A DNA stretch of 64,000 bases from Dermatophagoides farinae (taxonomy: Eukaryota > Arthropoda > Arachnida > Sarcoptiformes > Pyroglyphidae): positions 4,131,501 to 4,195,500 of the forward strand of contig NC_134681.1 of NCBI RefSeq assembly GCF_024713945.1, read 5' to 3'. Positions within the stretch are counted from its first letter, which is position 1; each line of letters opens with the position of its first letter. The position numbers and the translations under genes were made by a program. The notes below the pieces were generated by a model. It was not told the origin of the DNA, ran no database searches, and saw nothing but the letters and a program-made list of their open reading frames with translations. Positions 46,785 to 60,646 of this stretch are shown in pieces.

Positions 46785-49700
46785 CTATTGGCCATTCTCT
46801 AATGATTTAACCGTATTACGTAATGCTCGACGTTTAGCCAATTGTGATGTTTTCACTGGATTCAATGAAAATGGTACCGGTTTTTGTATGACTTCAAATA
46901 CAAGACTCATGTTTGCTTTTACCACACATAGATCGGCATGTGGTAATTCTGTTTGTGGTAATTGATCACGTTTTTTAATCCAATCATGATTAAGAATTTC
47001 TTGTGCTTTTAATCGTTTTGTTGGATCCATATGTAATAAATTGGCGACAAGATCCTAATTCAAACAATCAATTAATTAATTAATCAACAAAAAAGGAATA
47101 TTTAAGCATTTTCAATGATGTTATTACCTTTGCTAATTGCGATATATTTGTCCAATTGCCTGATTCGATATCAATTTTTCCAGATCCAACACGCATTAAA
47201 ACATCTTCAGGTGCATCGGTAGGACCATTTGCAAATGGTGTTGTTCTAAAGCAAAAAAAAAAATTTGTTTACAATAAGAACATGTGTGATGAAAATAATC
47301 CATAAAAAATAACATACCCGGCTAACATTGTGTACAATAATACACCCAATGACCAAATGTCACATGCTTCATCATAGCCTTGTCGTCTTAAAACTTCAGG
47401 TGCAACAAAATTAGCTGTATAACAAGGAGTCATTAATAGGCCATTTTCGGCACGCATCTGTTTAGCAAAACCAAAATCACAAATACGAATCGATGATGGC
47501 CGACAAGATTTATCGGCAAATAATATATTCGATGGTTTCAGATCTCGATGTACGACACCATGTTCATGAAGATAATTCACGGCCGTTGCAATCACTTCCA
47601 TTATTTCGCTAGCTTCAATTTCACTAATATATTTTTTGGCCAAAATTTTTTCCAATAATTCACCACCTTCCATTAGATCCATAAATAAATATACATTATC
47701 ATTATCTTCGATAGCATCATAGAATGTAACAATATTTGGATGATGACTATAACGCATTAATATTGAAACTTCTTCACGACAATCTCGTTTCTTTTTATCG
47801 ACAATCTAAATTAAATAAAGAATACAAAAAAAAATTTTAAACGACATTAATGACAAAAATTTCTGAATAAATACCTTGACTGCATATTGTTTATCACTTT
47901 CAATATGAACGCAACGTTGACAATTGGCAAATGAACCACGGCCTAATATTTCAAGAAATTGAAAATCATTTAATGATCGTATCCAACCGGTAGTATTGAT
48001 TCCAGTGTTTGTGGGATCTTTTGCCGATGTTGTTTCGGAATCTTTTGAATTCAATGACATTTCCTGTAATAATTGTGGTGCAACAAAACTAAATCCACGA
48101 AATAAGTCACGAGAGCTAACACTAGGTGGAATCCCAGGCGAATCTAAAATTTTTTTGTTGTTGTTGTTGAAACATAACATTATTATCAAATTGAATTGTT
48201 TGAATCATTCATTCATTATTATCATATATACCTTCGGGTGGCCGATTTGCTGAATCAATACTGAAACAATGATTGTTTGATAATGGCATCAATGAAGGAA
48301 TGAATGGTGGTGTAATTTCTTTATTATACAATTTAACAAAATCAATAGTGGCAAAGAATTGATGTGATTGTATAGCACCGGTTTCACTTGGACCATATCC
48401 TAAACGATTGACAGGATTTCTTTTGAACAATGCTCTAAGTAAACTTTGTGCTTCTCCACTTAGATATTGTGGCATTGATAATTTTGCTCTATTTTGTAAT
48501 ATTAATGAAAAAAATGAAAATTATTGAAATCATAAAATTCCCTGTCCACTTACTTCATAATTTGTTGCATTGTTTCTTTTCTTGTTGGTCCTTGAAATGG
48601 TAATACACCTGTTAACATTTCAAACATTAGCACACCAAATGACCACCAATCAACGGCATGTGTATGTCCTTTTCTTGATATAATTTCTGGTGCCATATAT
48701 TCAACAGTACCGCAGAATGAAAAACATTTTTCATTATTCAACGATTCTTTACTAAGACCAAAATCCGTTAGATTAATATGACCAGCTGAATCGAGAAGAA
48801 TATTTTCCGGTTTCAAATCTCGATAAATAATACCCAATGAATGTAAATGATTCAATGCTAATGCTAATTCGGCTAGATAGAATTTTACATCTTCTTCGGT
48901 GAACATTACTTCATTATTCAGACGTGTGAATAGATCACCACCACGAAGATAATCAAGTACAAGATATAGTTTACCTTCCGTTTGAAATGCATAATTTAAT
49001 TTGACTATAAATGGATGTCGAACATCGGCAAGTATATCTCGTTCTGTTTTTGATCTCAGTTTATCTCGAACTAGATAGTGAAAAAAAAACAATGAATATT
49101 TTATAATACAAATCAATCGATTGATCGATCGATTATTAAAATTGTCAAACCTTTTAATGTGGCTTTTTTCAATACTTTCATTGCATACAATGTACCGGCA
49201 TCTGGTCCTTCGATTTTTCTCACAAGAAATACTTTACCAAATGATCCTTCACCAAGAATACGAATGAGAAAAAATTGCGATGGATTTGCCGTGGTTGAAC
49301 CATCTTTAGTTACATTGGTCACTTCGAATTCTCTTTCACCGGTTTCAATATCCATAGTACTAGCTGAATTTGATGTTGATGTCGTTGTCGTTGTCGTCGT
49401 TGTTGTTGATTGTATACGATTATCATTATCAATTGATTGTAAATTACAATTTATTGTCTGATCTTGATCTATTGATTGACTATTTTTGGCCATTTTGTTG
49501 TTGTTGTTGTTATTCGATATGTTTAATGATGATTGCGTTGGCATAATTTTTTCACCACTTGTTGTTGCAAAAATTAATTCCAATTTTTGTTCATCATTAT
49601 CATCATTTTCTTTGGCTACAACATTATTGATTGATTGAGCATTTTGTTGTTGTTGTTGTTGATCCATCATATTATTTTTATCACCAACAACAGTATCAGC

Positions 49701-49874
49701 TAACAATGATGGATCATTGATCATTGTTGATGGTGGATCTTCTGGACTTGGAGTGTTGGATGAAGCAACCTATAGATGAATGAAATAAAATCAGAAAACG
49801 AAATAGAAAAAACAAAAATACCGAACCTCTTTCTGTTTGACATTCCATGGTACTACCAGATTTGCTAGCGGCAT
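46785..49874 (-). CDS. RSK: Ribosomal protein S6 kinase alpha (p90 RSK), complete
   Basis: Dual-kinase effector of ERK. Eight exons: 49874-49827, 49769-49151, 49070-48554, 48488-48232, 48143-47875, 47805-47318, 47245-47128 and 47054-46785; 861 aa, all phases consistent. Starts [10 protein letters not shown], as in animal RSKs, then a 120-residue Asn/Gln/Thr-rich insert not found in vertebrates. The N-terminal AGC kinase (about 188-455) has [24 protein letters not shown] and the PDK1-site loop [12 protein letters not shown]. The linker holds SPGIPPS and the hydrophobic motif FRGFSFV. The C-terminal CaMK-type kinase (about 535-795) has [13 protein letters not shown] with the P-loop Cys used by covalent RSK inhibitors, [16 protein letters not shown] and the ERK-phosphorylated loop [14 protein letters not shown]. 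The end carries the basic ERK-docking motif LAKRRALRN. Every catalytic and regulatory site is intact. Confidence 0.96.
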
Positions 49875-51012
49875 TTTCATTCACTTATATTAATTTTAAA
49901 CGTTCAGGATGAAAAAAAGAACCAGAAAAAACCAAAATAATGATGATGTTTTTTTTGTTGATGATTATCAATGGTTGATTAAAATTGGTTGCAAAAAGTT
50001 GTTTTTCTCTATCTTTTTAGATCACTTTTTGATGATATCAAATATTCGTATATCGGTGGAAACGAAAAAACAAAAAAAAATTCACCGGAACTGGGCAAAA
50101 AAAACAGAACAAAGAAAAATAATGAAATTTTTATTTCGCAATTTATTTTGTTTATATTGCTGATGGTTCTATACTGGATCAGATGAAATTAGATGAGATG
50201 AGATGGAATGAAATCAACAACAAAAAAATGAGTGTAGAAAAAACAAAAAATTCTTTCTTTCTTTTTTATTTGCAAATAAATCATAAATTGAATTATACTA
50301 TTTGAGCAATAAAAAAGTGAATCATCATGGACGAATGGCAAGTATACAAGGCAAATGATGAAAAATCAAAAATCATGACAGCAATTGTAACAATAACAAT
50401 AATAATATATATGGAGATGGAATAGAATGGAATGGGATGGATGGATGAATTGATGGAAATTTGGCATGATCAACAATACCAAAAACAAATGATGAAATTC
50501 ATTGGAATATAGGATCATCATCATCATGTCTAAAATATTTTTCTATATATCTGCATGTGTGTGTGTCAATGGCAGTAAAACAATTTTCAATTAAATGAAT
50601 TATTGAATGATTTCACCATCAATGATGTTTTGAACCAGAAAAAAAACCAACCAAAAAACCAACCAACCAGTGAACGAATGAATTGGTGCCATCATTTCTA
50701 TACATCATTTATGACGTAATAGACGCACATACACACACACACACACACACACAACCACATTGGAAGATTTAATGATTGATTGATAAATTATCGAGAAAAA
50801 AAAAATTTTTTTCTTTCTGGATTAAACAATCAAAAATGAATGATTTATCCATTATCGAAAAAACCATCAACCATTATTTATTATTTATATGTTTTAATTC
50901 ATTTACAAAATGGTGAGGAAAACAAAAACAATGAATGGAAATCAACAAAAAAAAAATCTGAAAATGGAGAAGAAAAAAAAATCAATTCTCATTCAATATT
51001 TAATCAATTAAT
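49875..51012. other. Intergenic upstream of RSK and downstream of the chemoreceptor-like gene
   Basis: No gene seen. Contains the RSK promoter side and A-rich sequence, a CA repeat at 50733-50752, and AACC words near 50645-50668. Confidence 0.5.
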
Positions 51013-52447
51013 TCAGAATTTAATATTATTTTTAATGAAAAATTTAAACATAATCATCATTATTGACAGATATGAGAATAGAATCTGTACACAATTGTTG
51101 AAATTGATGACAGCAATTTTTCCAATATACCAGCCAAATTCTGCACCATAATCATTAACTAAACGTTCATAGAATTCTAATATTTGCCATTTAAGTGTCA
51201 ATTGATTTGTTTGTAATTGTAAACTAGGTAGATGATGTTTAAATGTATGAAAATGAGAATTTATAGTTGCTGTTATGAATAATATTATACCAAATATTGA
51301 TGATTGTGTAAATACAAATCCTAAATATGTTTGTTGTGTACGTAATGGATTATTTCCGAATAATAATTGATAATTAAATAAAACATTCACCGGTATATTG
51401 GCGATTAAACCCATAAGAAATACCGAATTCCATACATCGATACCACCAATCATCAGACAACTGGTCATATGTTGATGTTCATATTGAAATTTTTTAAGAT
51501 GCAAACAATTCAAACAATTTCGATATGATTTTTTCTGTTGATCAAAAATAATACGTTGTAATTTTTGTTTCAAAAATTTCATACGTGTACGATAGAATAC
51601 GGTGTTGAATGTAGAGAAATTAAAATAAAGTATCATATTACGTATAAGAATATGGCCAAGATAAAGAAAACAAATAATGTTGAATAAACCTATTGGCCAT
51701 TGAATTGATGTATGTTTCATAATAAATAGAAGATAAAAAAATGAACCAGGAATAAAAGTGGCTACAAATATGATAATGGTAAAAAACACACTAACATATT
51801 CAGCAATTTTCATGACCAATACTAGTGGAATACGTTGTTCAACATCGGCATATTTAAATATTGTTAATCTGGTCTGTTTGAATTTTGTCAAATCTATTTG
51901 TCCAATAAGTTTGCTATAACAATAATTACGGCCATTAAATAAGAATCCAATTAAATTTGAATGCCATCGATGACAAGCAGTGGTAATTTTCAATTTTGTT
52001 GATCGTGATGGCGATGTGGATTTATATCGACAATATAAATAATAATCATAATTTTGATTACTTATATCATACAATGATTTCCATGTAATGGTTTTATGAT
52101 CAGAAAGACAATTCACTATGTATGATAAACATGATAAACATCCAAGTAATAATGGCCACCATTCGACATTGTATCATATTCAAATGTTGTAAATTTTCAT
52201 AGTTAAACATGAATGCAGCCATTGTATCATAATGGCAATATTCTCTCAATACAGATTCATCCATAAATGTTATGATAACAATAATGGCAAAACGAATGGC
52301 CAATGACCAAAGTAAATACAATTCATTTGTCCACCAACGATGATGCGATGGACATAATAATTGTTTGAATTTTTGATAAAATTTCAATTGTTCCAACATC
52401 GTTGTGAGAACAGAAAGAATTTTTCTTATTGTTTTACAAATTATCAT
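51013..52447 (-). CDS. Seven-transmembrane chemoreceptor-like protein (gustatory receptor family?), one frame break
   Basis: Intronless model starting at ATG 52447, about 477 aa if a single base is ignored between 52100 and 52176. The first frame stops at 52100; the second frame is open only downstream of a stop at 52174. Predicted membrane helices: LYLLWSLAIRFAIIVII, one in the junction (hydrophobic in both frames; WWPLLLGCLSCLSYIV in the second), VSVFFTIIIFVATFIPG, PIGLFNIICFLYLGHIL, NSVFLMGLIANIPVNVLF, FTQSSIFGIILFITATI and a C-terminal one with NNCVQILFSYLSIMMIMF, for a total of seven. A long intracellular loop, a late NDYGAEFGWYIG segment and a final helix are arranged as in arthropod gustatory receptors, but I see no strict TYhhhhhQF. 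A 52-nt intron could also bridge the break but would remove helix 2. A membrane receptor is likely; the ligand is unknown. Confidence 0.6.
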
Positions 52448-53656
52448 GAATCAGTTCAGAATGAAAAATTTTAGCCAAAATTTGTTTTTTGAACAACCTA
52501 AAAAAAACTGTTGTTGTCAATCAGTGAAAATTTCTTAAATGTGAAATGAACATTTTTCCATTGTCATCTTTGTCTTTTAAATAAGAAAAAAAAATGATGG
52601 CGAATAACGATTTTGGGTATGAAAATATATTTAAAAAAAAAAAGTTTTTTTCCCTATATATAAAATAATTTAAAAACGAAAAGAACGAATGGGAATGATG
52701 AATTTATTGATTTTGGCCCAACTAACCAACACAAACGAAACCTGAAACAGAACACATGAAACCGATTTCCAATTTTGGATAATTGTTTCCAGTGAATAAA
52801 TTTTTATAAATGTATATATATACAATGAAGTCAGTTTTGAATTCATTCTCTTACTCATACCGTATGTCTCTGTCAACACAATGAGAAAAAATTCTTTATG
52901 GCCATCCAAAACACGATACAACTAGTCAACAAAATAGACAAAACTTTTTATCATTTAATTCACATTTTTTACATTACCAAAAAAGCAGATCAGAAATCTT
53001 TCTGTAACAAAAAAAAGAAGAAAAGAAAAGAAAGTTCAAATGTAAAATTTCTCATTGACCATTTTTTTTAGCAATCAATATCATTTGTGTGTGTGTTTGC
53101 CGATAATAATAAAAATTTATGATTATGGGCCACAAAGTTATCTAATTACTGTTAAGGTCCATTTTTTTTTTTTTTTTTTTTTTTGATTCAAAATTCGATT
53201 GTTGCTCAATGATGAAATAACGGCAAACCATTCATTGCACGACAATTGTCATTTAGTTTTTTTTTCAAGTAAAAATCACACACAAATTATTAAGAAAAGT
53301 TTAATAAAATTATTGATTTCTTGAATCATATGTCTCATTTGTTGAGAAATTTGTAATTGGTTTTTTTTTGTTAAGAAAAAAAAAACCAAAATGAATTCGC
53401 ATGATGACCAGACACAGACGTTTGGTTATGAAACCTGGCACGTTCATCTGCACTCGATTGATTGTAAAATATTGTATTAAACATAAATATATAATATATC
53501 AATACCAAAAAAAAAAAAAAAAAAAATTCAGGATATTCATAATCATGACTATAATAATAATAATAATAATCCTAAAGCAGAAAAAAGAATCGATATGAAA
53601 AAATGACGCACGAATTTATCAAAAATAGCTTGGATTGAAACAAGAAAAACAGAATT

Positions 53657-53687
<31 letters not shown>

Positions 53688-53916
53688 ATGATCTTTTTAT
53701 AATATAAATATAAATGTATAATTAATTTATACTGAAAAAATAAATCTCATATGTTTACAAATGTGTGCGAACATGTGCATGTGTGTTGGTGACATTTTTT
53801 GTTTTCTCATGTTTTTGTCCTTACATAATTTTTTTTTTTTTGTTTTGTTTCATTCCTTGCTAATGGTTATGGTTTTTGTTTTGTGTTTATTCGCACATTT
53901 GTTTTTTTTTATATTA

Positions 53917-54115
53917 CAGCAATACCCCGCTTAACGCTGCCCCGTTTAGCTCTGATTCGATATAACGCTGTACAATTACCCTACATTGCATTACATTGTT
54001 ACATTGTATATGAAGGGTAAAAATGCATTATGTAAAGATAGCCCCGCTTAGCGCTGTTTCGCTTAACGCTCAGAATTTTTGGAACGTAACCCCCGCGTTA
54101 AGCGGGGTATTACTG
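53917..54115. mobile_element. MITE-like element with 21-bp terminal inverted repeats, TA target duplication
   Basis: The 199-bp element begins CAGCAATACCCCGCTTAACG and ends with its complement (20 of 21 bases). TA lies immediately outside both ends (53915-53916 and 54116-54117), as produced by Tc1/mariner/pogo transposases. The termini beginning CAG(T)AATACCCCG resemble Tigger/pogo-like families. It is much GC-richer than the surroundings. Inside, subterminal copies of the CCCCG(C/T)TTAGC(G/T)CTG word are repeated. No coding capacity, so it is non-autonomous. Confidence 0.85.
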
Positions 54116-54610
54116 TATTATGGTTAGTAATCGGTGATTTCGGTGTTTTTTTTTCTTTGGACAAACACTATTACATAATACAGTTACAGACACAATCATG
54201 GCACATAAAAAAAAAGTTGTTGATGTCAACATTATTCATTGCAAAAAAAACAGAATAATGAACCAACACCCAAAAGACAACACGAAAATAACAAATTCAT
54301 TAATGAATTACAGTTACACAAACGCACAAACACACATGTCGGTAAATAGCATCATAATGACAATGAATTAGTTATGATTATTATTTGACAATGACATTTA
54401 CACACACACTTTTTGTTGTTGTTGTTTTTATTTCTGGCCGGAAGCGAATGCAATTATATAAATTATTAGTTATTAGTAGCCAAAAAATCAGAATCAGAAT
54501 CAGAATCAGAACCACACGCACGCACACAACGTAAATTTTTTTTTTCGTTTCGTTGTTGTTGTTGTTGTTGTTGTGATTACACATCAAGAATCGGAATCGT
54601 TTGTTTTTTT

Positions 54611-54642
<32 letters not shown>

Positions 54643-57600
54643 CTGGTCACTAATTCATAATTATCATGAATGAATGAATCAAATTCTTTGATTCTAATGA
54701 CGTCAAATCATACACACACACACACACACACACTTATTAATGCCAATCAAATATTTGTTTCATTTCCATTTTAACACCTACACTAAATTCATTCAATTGA
54801 ATATGATATTTCAATGATGATGTCATCAGAAACGGAAAATGTAATGAATGCATGGATATATAGAATAGCAAATTATTTGACAAATATTGATGATTATAAT
54901 ATGGAGAAATTTTGACATTTTTTTTTTTTTTTTTTTTGGTTTGTTTCAGAAAAAAAACCAGAAAATAATATATTCACTACTAAGCACTATATAAATCAAT
55001 AATATATAGATAGAATGAGAATAATTTTGCAACAACATTGTTGAACAAAAAAAAAAAAGACAAACAAAAGACAAAAACAATGTGCCTGTTTCTGGTTTCA
55101 GCCATATTAATCTTCTTTTTTTTTCATTTGGTTCTTTAGATTGTTTATTAGATATCTATTTCACATGCAAACAAACACACACACACACACACGCACACCA
55201 ATGAGCATCAATTTTTTTTTGATGTTTCTTTTTTTTGTGCATGTCTGTGTATCATTTTCATATGGATCGAAAGCAATATAGAATCGATCCAAATGGAACA
55301 ACAACAACAACTGAAAAAATAAAGAGAGATTAAATAGTGCGTATGTTCAAATGTTCAAAATGATAACCAATGATAGAAATGAAACCTAATGATGATGATG
55401 ATGATGATGATTAAACCATATATAATCAAATGAGAAATAGAAGTGAAGAAAAAAAAAGAGGTTTATTTTATTTTTTTTTTTTTACCAATTCATACTCTTC
55501 ATAGATCCAATTGAGGAATTTCTATTTTTAGATCAAACAAGCTCTCTCTCTCTGCGTGTGTTTGTGTATTATGTGTGTGTGTGTGTGGCCAGTACTGTAA
55601 TAAAATTATCCGAATCGAAAATTCCGAATTGTTTCATAATCATCATTATCATCATCATCATCATCGTAATCATAATCATCATCAAGCTACATGAATGAAT
55701 GAATAAATTTATTCAAGTTGTGCACAGAAAAAAAAAATTATTGATTTCGATTACGATATCACTGGTGGTTTTTTTTCTGGTAAAAAAATAATAATAATAA
55801 TAATAACAACACTCACACAATCATTTGTTGTTCATGTGAACTGGGACCATTACCAGAACAAACTGAACGGAAACGAAACAAAATGAAACGAAACGAAACG
55901 AAACAAAAAAAAATTACAGTTATTCATTCGCAAATAGAATCCATCATTGAATGTTAATTAGTTTTCTCTTTATCCATACCTAATTGCCACACACACACAC
56001 ACACACACACAGACACACACATAGACAGACATGATTTTTTTTTGTTTCATCATTCAATTCATGAATTCAACTTGGAAGAAAATGATGAACGATTTTTTTT
56101 TTCTATGTTCATTCGTTCATTTTCCAGAGAATAAATGATTGAATAAAGTTTGTTCATTTGATAAGTGTTGGTGATGGAATTTCTTTTATGTATGGATTTT
56201 TTTTTGGGGGGGGAAGTGGGGGCCTTGAAGTTTTTTTTTTGTTCACTGGAAAAGAAAAATTCCATGGATTAGAGAAAAGAATTCAACAAAAAAAAGAGAC
56301 CCAACTAACTAACACTGAATGAAAAAAAAAGAATAAAACTAATTTTATGAGCATACACAAAGAAAAAAATAAAATTACCGAAATTACCGTTAAATAATGA
56401 GTGAAAAAGAAATGTCGTAATAGTTTCCTAGTGCATCTAGTGGCCGAATACTAACTAATAATAAAATAAAAACTGAATGATGGATAATGATGTTATTAGA
56501 TGAAAAAGAAATAAATAAATAAAAAAAATGATGATGATGACGATGATAATGATGATGATGATTCGATTCAAAGGACCGGAAATTTTTTTTTTTTTTTGTT
56601 TGTTTACCGGTACTTTTTTTTCATTATTTATTTATTGATTATCAACATCAAATATGATGGGTGGATGGGTGTGGGTGTGTGTGCGTGTGTGTGTGTGTGC
56701 AAATCAATTCCAAATTCCCGGGAAATATATTTATTCATGGCCATTTTTTTTTTGTTTTTGTTTTGGAGCCGTTGTACTTATTGAATATAGTAGTTATAGT
56801 TGTAGTAGTAAATCGATCGATTCAATCGATAATCTCTCACATATGATGATGATGATGATGATGCGTGTGTGTGTGTGTGGTATTTAATTTTCTGATAATA
56901 AAATTCAACGTGAATACTGAATACAATTTATTTTGGTTTCGAATCAGACACAGAACAGAAACACATCATTAATCGAAACTCAAATCGAATCGATTGATTT
57001 GACAAAAATAAAAAATTTAAGCGGATAAAAAAAAATTTTCGTTCCATTTCATTGAACCAAAAAAAAGAAAGGAAAGGAAAATTTAAACTGATAATGATGA
57101 TAATCAAAAGCTTTTGAATTTTTTTTTGTTGTCAAAATTGTCCGGAATTTTTTTTTTTTTTTTGCCAATCAAAAAACGAAACGAAACGAAATCAATTTTC
57201 AAATGAAATGAAAATGGGAATAATTTGACTGAATGAAAAAAAAAGAAATTTCAATTCAATCCAATAATCATCATTCATAATGAATTGAAATTATGAGTAA
57301 AAAAAAACGCTGTATGCTGTCCAATTATTCTGGATTATTAATCATGTGATAGAAATGAAATGGGTATGCATAGAAACAAAAGCAAAAGAAAAACTCACAT
57401 TAATTTGATGTGTATTGTTGTTGATGATAATTATGTTGATGATGATGGCGACAATGATGATGATGACGATGGTGATGATGAAAAATGTTTGTTCATCATT
57501 GTTCATTCAAAAATGAAATTGGTAACTATAGAAAAAACAAAAACAAAAACAAAAACATTTCACACACATATATATAAACAAAAATGAATGAAAATGGAAA

Positions 57601-60171
57601 TAGAAATCAAGTCAATGATCCAGGCCAATCAATAAGAAAAAAAAACATTGATGAGTTTGATGAATTTCTTAGAAAATTTTGATTTTTTTTTTTTCAGCAT
57701 CGGTTGTGTGTGTGTGTGTGTTTGAAATTGGATAGAAAAAAAACGCACACACACACAACGAAAAATGAATGGGAAAAAAAAGAAACCAGTCGTGAACAGA
57801 ACTAAGAAACAAAACAAAACAAAAAAAATTCTGAAGAAATAAATAGCAGAGAAAAAAAATTATGAATGAAATTTTTCTCTTTTCAAGTCTCTATTTCTTT
57901 TTTCGATCGAATTTCCGTCAGTAAAAATGAATGACTATTTTTATATATATGTTTGTACGAAAAAACAACAACAACAGGCATCAAAAACATTCACAGGAGT
58001 TTTTTTTTTTGTTTTTGATTCTGTTTGGTCCATATCCATTCAATGAATGAATCGAAATGAAATGAAAACCCGTTATGTTTAGGTTGTACTATATGCAATA
58101 GCAATGATTTCAATCAATGATGATGATGATAGGACTACCACAGACAGCATAATTTCTTTTCTACATGTACATTATATGTTTTCAATTTATTTATCTATTT
58201 TTTATTTTTATTATTATTTCTATTTGATCCTGAATAGAATTCAATGATCCAAAATACACATACACATACATACACACATAGAGAATACAAACAACGTCAA
58301 CGCGTTTTGAATGAAATTGCTGTAGTATTAATATATATATATGGTGTGTAGTGTGTTTATTATAGCTGATTCTAGTTGAATTTTGGTTGAATGCTCTGAC
58401 ATATACACAACATACACACAAACACACAGACACAGACACATCGAATATAGCATCATCAATGGTCCTAGATCAGTAAAAATAACCAAAAAAAAAAAGGAAA
58501 AAAAGGAATCTACCATCTTTGGCCGAAAAAATAAACATACACACACACACACACACACATCGACATCGACATCATTGATGATGAGGATTTAACAATTTGG
58601 TAATGATGCGACGGTAACAACTACGGCGTCGTCGTCGTCTTCGTCGTGGTTGTTTGTATTTTTTATGTTTAGTTTATATTCGTCATCAACATCGTCATCA
58701 AACCAAAAAAAAAAACGAAAAACGAAAAAAAAACAAAATACCAAATAGGTAATGAATGAATGGAATGAAATGAATTCAAGGAAACAAAAAAAAAACGCTC
58801 CATATATTTCATGCGTGCATGTATTTCGTGTATGGGTAGTAATGGCGAAAAATTTTACTTTTATTTTTCTCATTTTAATACTAGGATAAATAACCGAGAA
58901 AAAAAATAGAAAAATTCTGCGACTGCGGATAAATTCTATGCTCATCATCATCATCATCATCATCATCATCGAATCGAACCGAACCCGAATAGAATGCATG
59001 TGTGGCAATATTCTGTATGTGTGTGTGTGTGTGTGTGTGTGACAAAAAAAAAATGACAACATCTGACAACAATTGACCATTTTTTTTTATTTTCTTTGTA
59101 CCAAAAATAATATCAAAATTTCAAGAGGAAATAAATGTGAAATAATGATGATGATGACGATGAAAGATAAATGGGCTGGAAAAAAAAAGAAATTCTGTAT
59201 GTTGATCATTGAAACAAGAATACCGTACATACAGAATAGGGAAAAGAAAGAAAATTCCCTTAAAAGAGCAAAGTTCTTTCAGCATTTTGTATGTTTCAAG
59301 AAATAGATTTTTTCCATTCGAGAAAAAACGAAGAAAAAGCAGCATAGAAAAAAAATTAGAATAAATTTATCATTAAGAAGAATAGAAAAAAAAGTTTTTT
59401 CTTATGAACGAAAAAAAAATGAAAGGATACAACTCATACAAATTCAAATAGAGCTGATGTGTTACTTTTGGGATTTCGAATCAACAAACGAACAAACAAA
59501 TAACCAGCGTCAGCATCTCATGTATCCCCCTAGACCGACCAAAAAAAAAAAAAAAAATAACACATAAACAACCAGCAAAAATAAAGAAGAAAACAAAAAC
59601 AAACTTGATTTTGGTTTGAAAAATTTTTTGCTTTCATTTTTCAATGCTCATGTGCGCATTTTTTTTTTACTAAAAAAAAATATTGTCGATACAATATGAT
59701 CGATGAAATATGTAAGACACAAACTGCCGGAACCGGAATGTGCGATAATAAAATGAAATGAAAATTTTTTTTTTTGATGAATAAGCACAATAAGAATATC
59801 AAACATTTATGAAACGAGAAGATGATGATGATGATGTTGAATCAAGATTCTACACAACAACAACAACAACAAAATTTTAATACAAAAGAAGTTTCAAATT
59901 CTGAAAAGAAATTGAAATTAAATTTTTTTATGTTGCAATTATGTGTGTGTGTGTGGGTGTGTTAATAGAACAAACCGGTTGACAAATAGACAATAACAAC
60001 AACAACAACAACAACAGAATAGACAGAATGACAATGGAAAATTTTTTTTTTTTGTTTCTTCAATTCCGTCAACCGAGCATCATGAACAAAGTATTTGTCA
60101 AGTCATATATACCGTCAAAGCATTAATTATAAAGTATATATGACCGTGATCTTCACGGTTGTCATATTGTT

Positions 60172-60174
<3 letters not shown>

Positions 60175-60243
<69 letters not shown>
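60175..60243. repeat. (TC)n microsatellite, about 34 units
   Basis: Uninterrupted 69-base TC tract, the longest pure dinucleotide repeat in the window. A TGC/TGA stretch follows and a short hairpin (ACCGTGA/TCACGGT, 60143-60159) precedes it. Length is likely polymorphic and assembly-sensitive. Confidence 0.95.
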
Positions 60244-60245
<2 letters not shown>

Positions 60246-60615
60246 TGCTGATGATGACAATGAAATTTTTTTTTTTTTTTTTTTGGTTTGTTATTTACCT
60301 GAAATTTATCCGGTTTGTTGTTGTTGTTGTTGCTGCTGCTGTTGTTTTTGTTTTCATTGTCATCAAAATGGAAATAAAATAAACGTTATCGGATATTAAA
60401 AAAAAATTGTTGTTGATAAAATATTAATGTGAAAAAAAAATCTTGAAAAGAATGCCGGTTGTTACAAAGTCAAGAAGCATACACACACACGAAGATAGAT
60501 ATATGATGATGACGTCAGTCGTAAGCAAAAAAAAAAGCCAAAGAAAACGAAATTCTGAAATTCCTCCGGTTCAGATACACACACACACATACAGATCTTT
60601 TGGGAGACAATATTA

Positions 60616-60646
<31 letters not shown>

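Noticed and set aside
50840-51151. 103-codon plus-strand frame
   Set aside because: Overlaps the 3' end of the receptor-like gene on the other strand and is repeat-rich; a shadow frame.
58589-59080. 163-codon minus-strand frame
   Set aside because: Composed of poly-Asp, HTHT and Phe runs from CA, GAT and T repeats; no protein-like segment.
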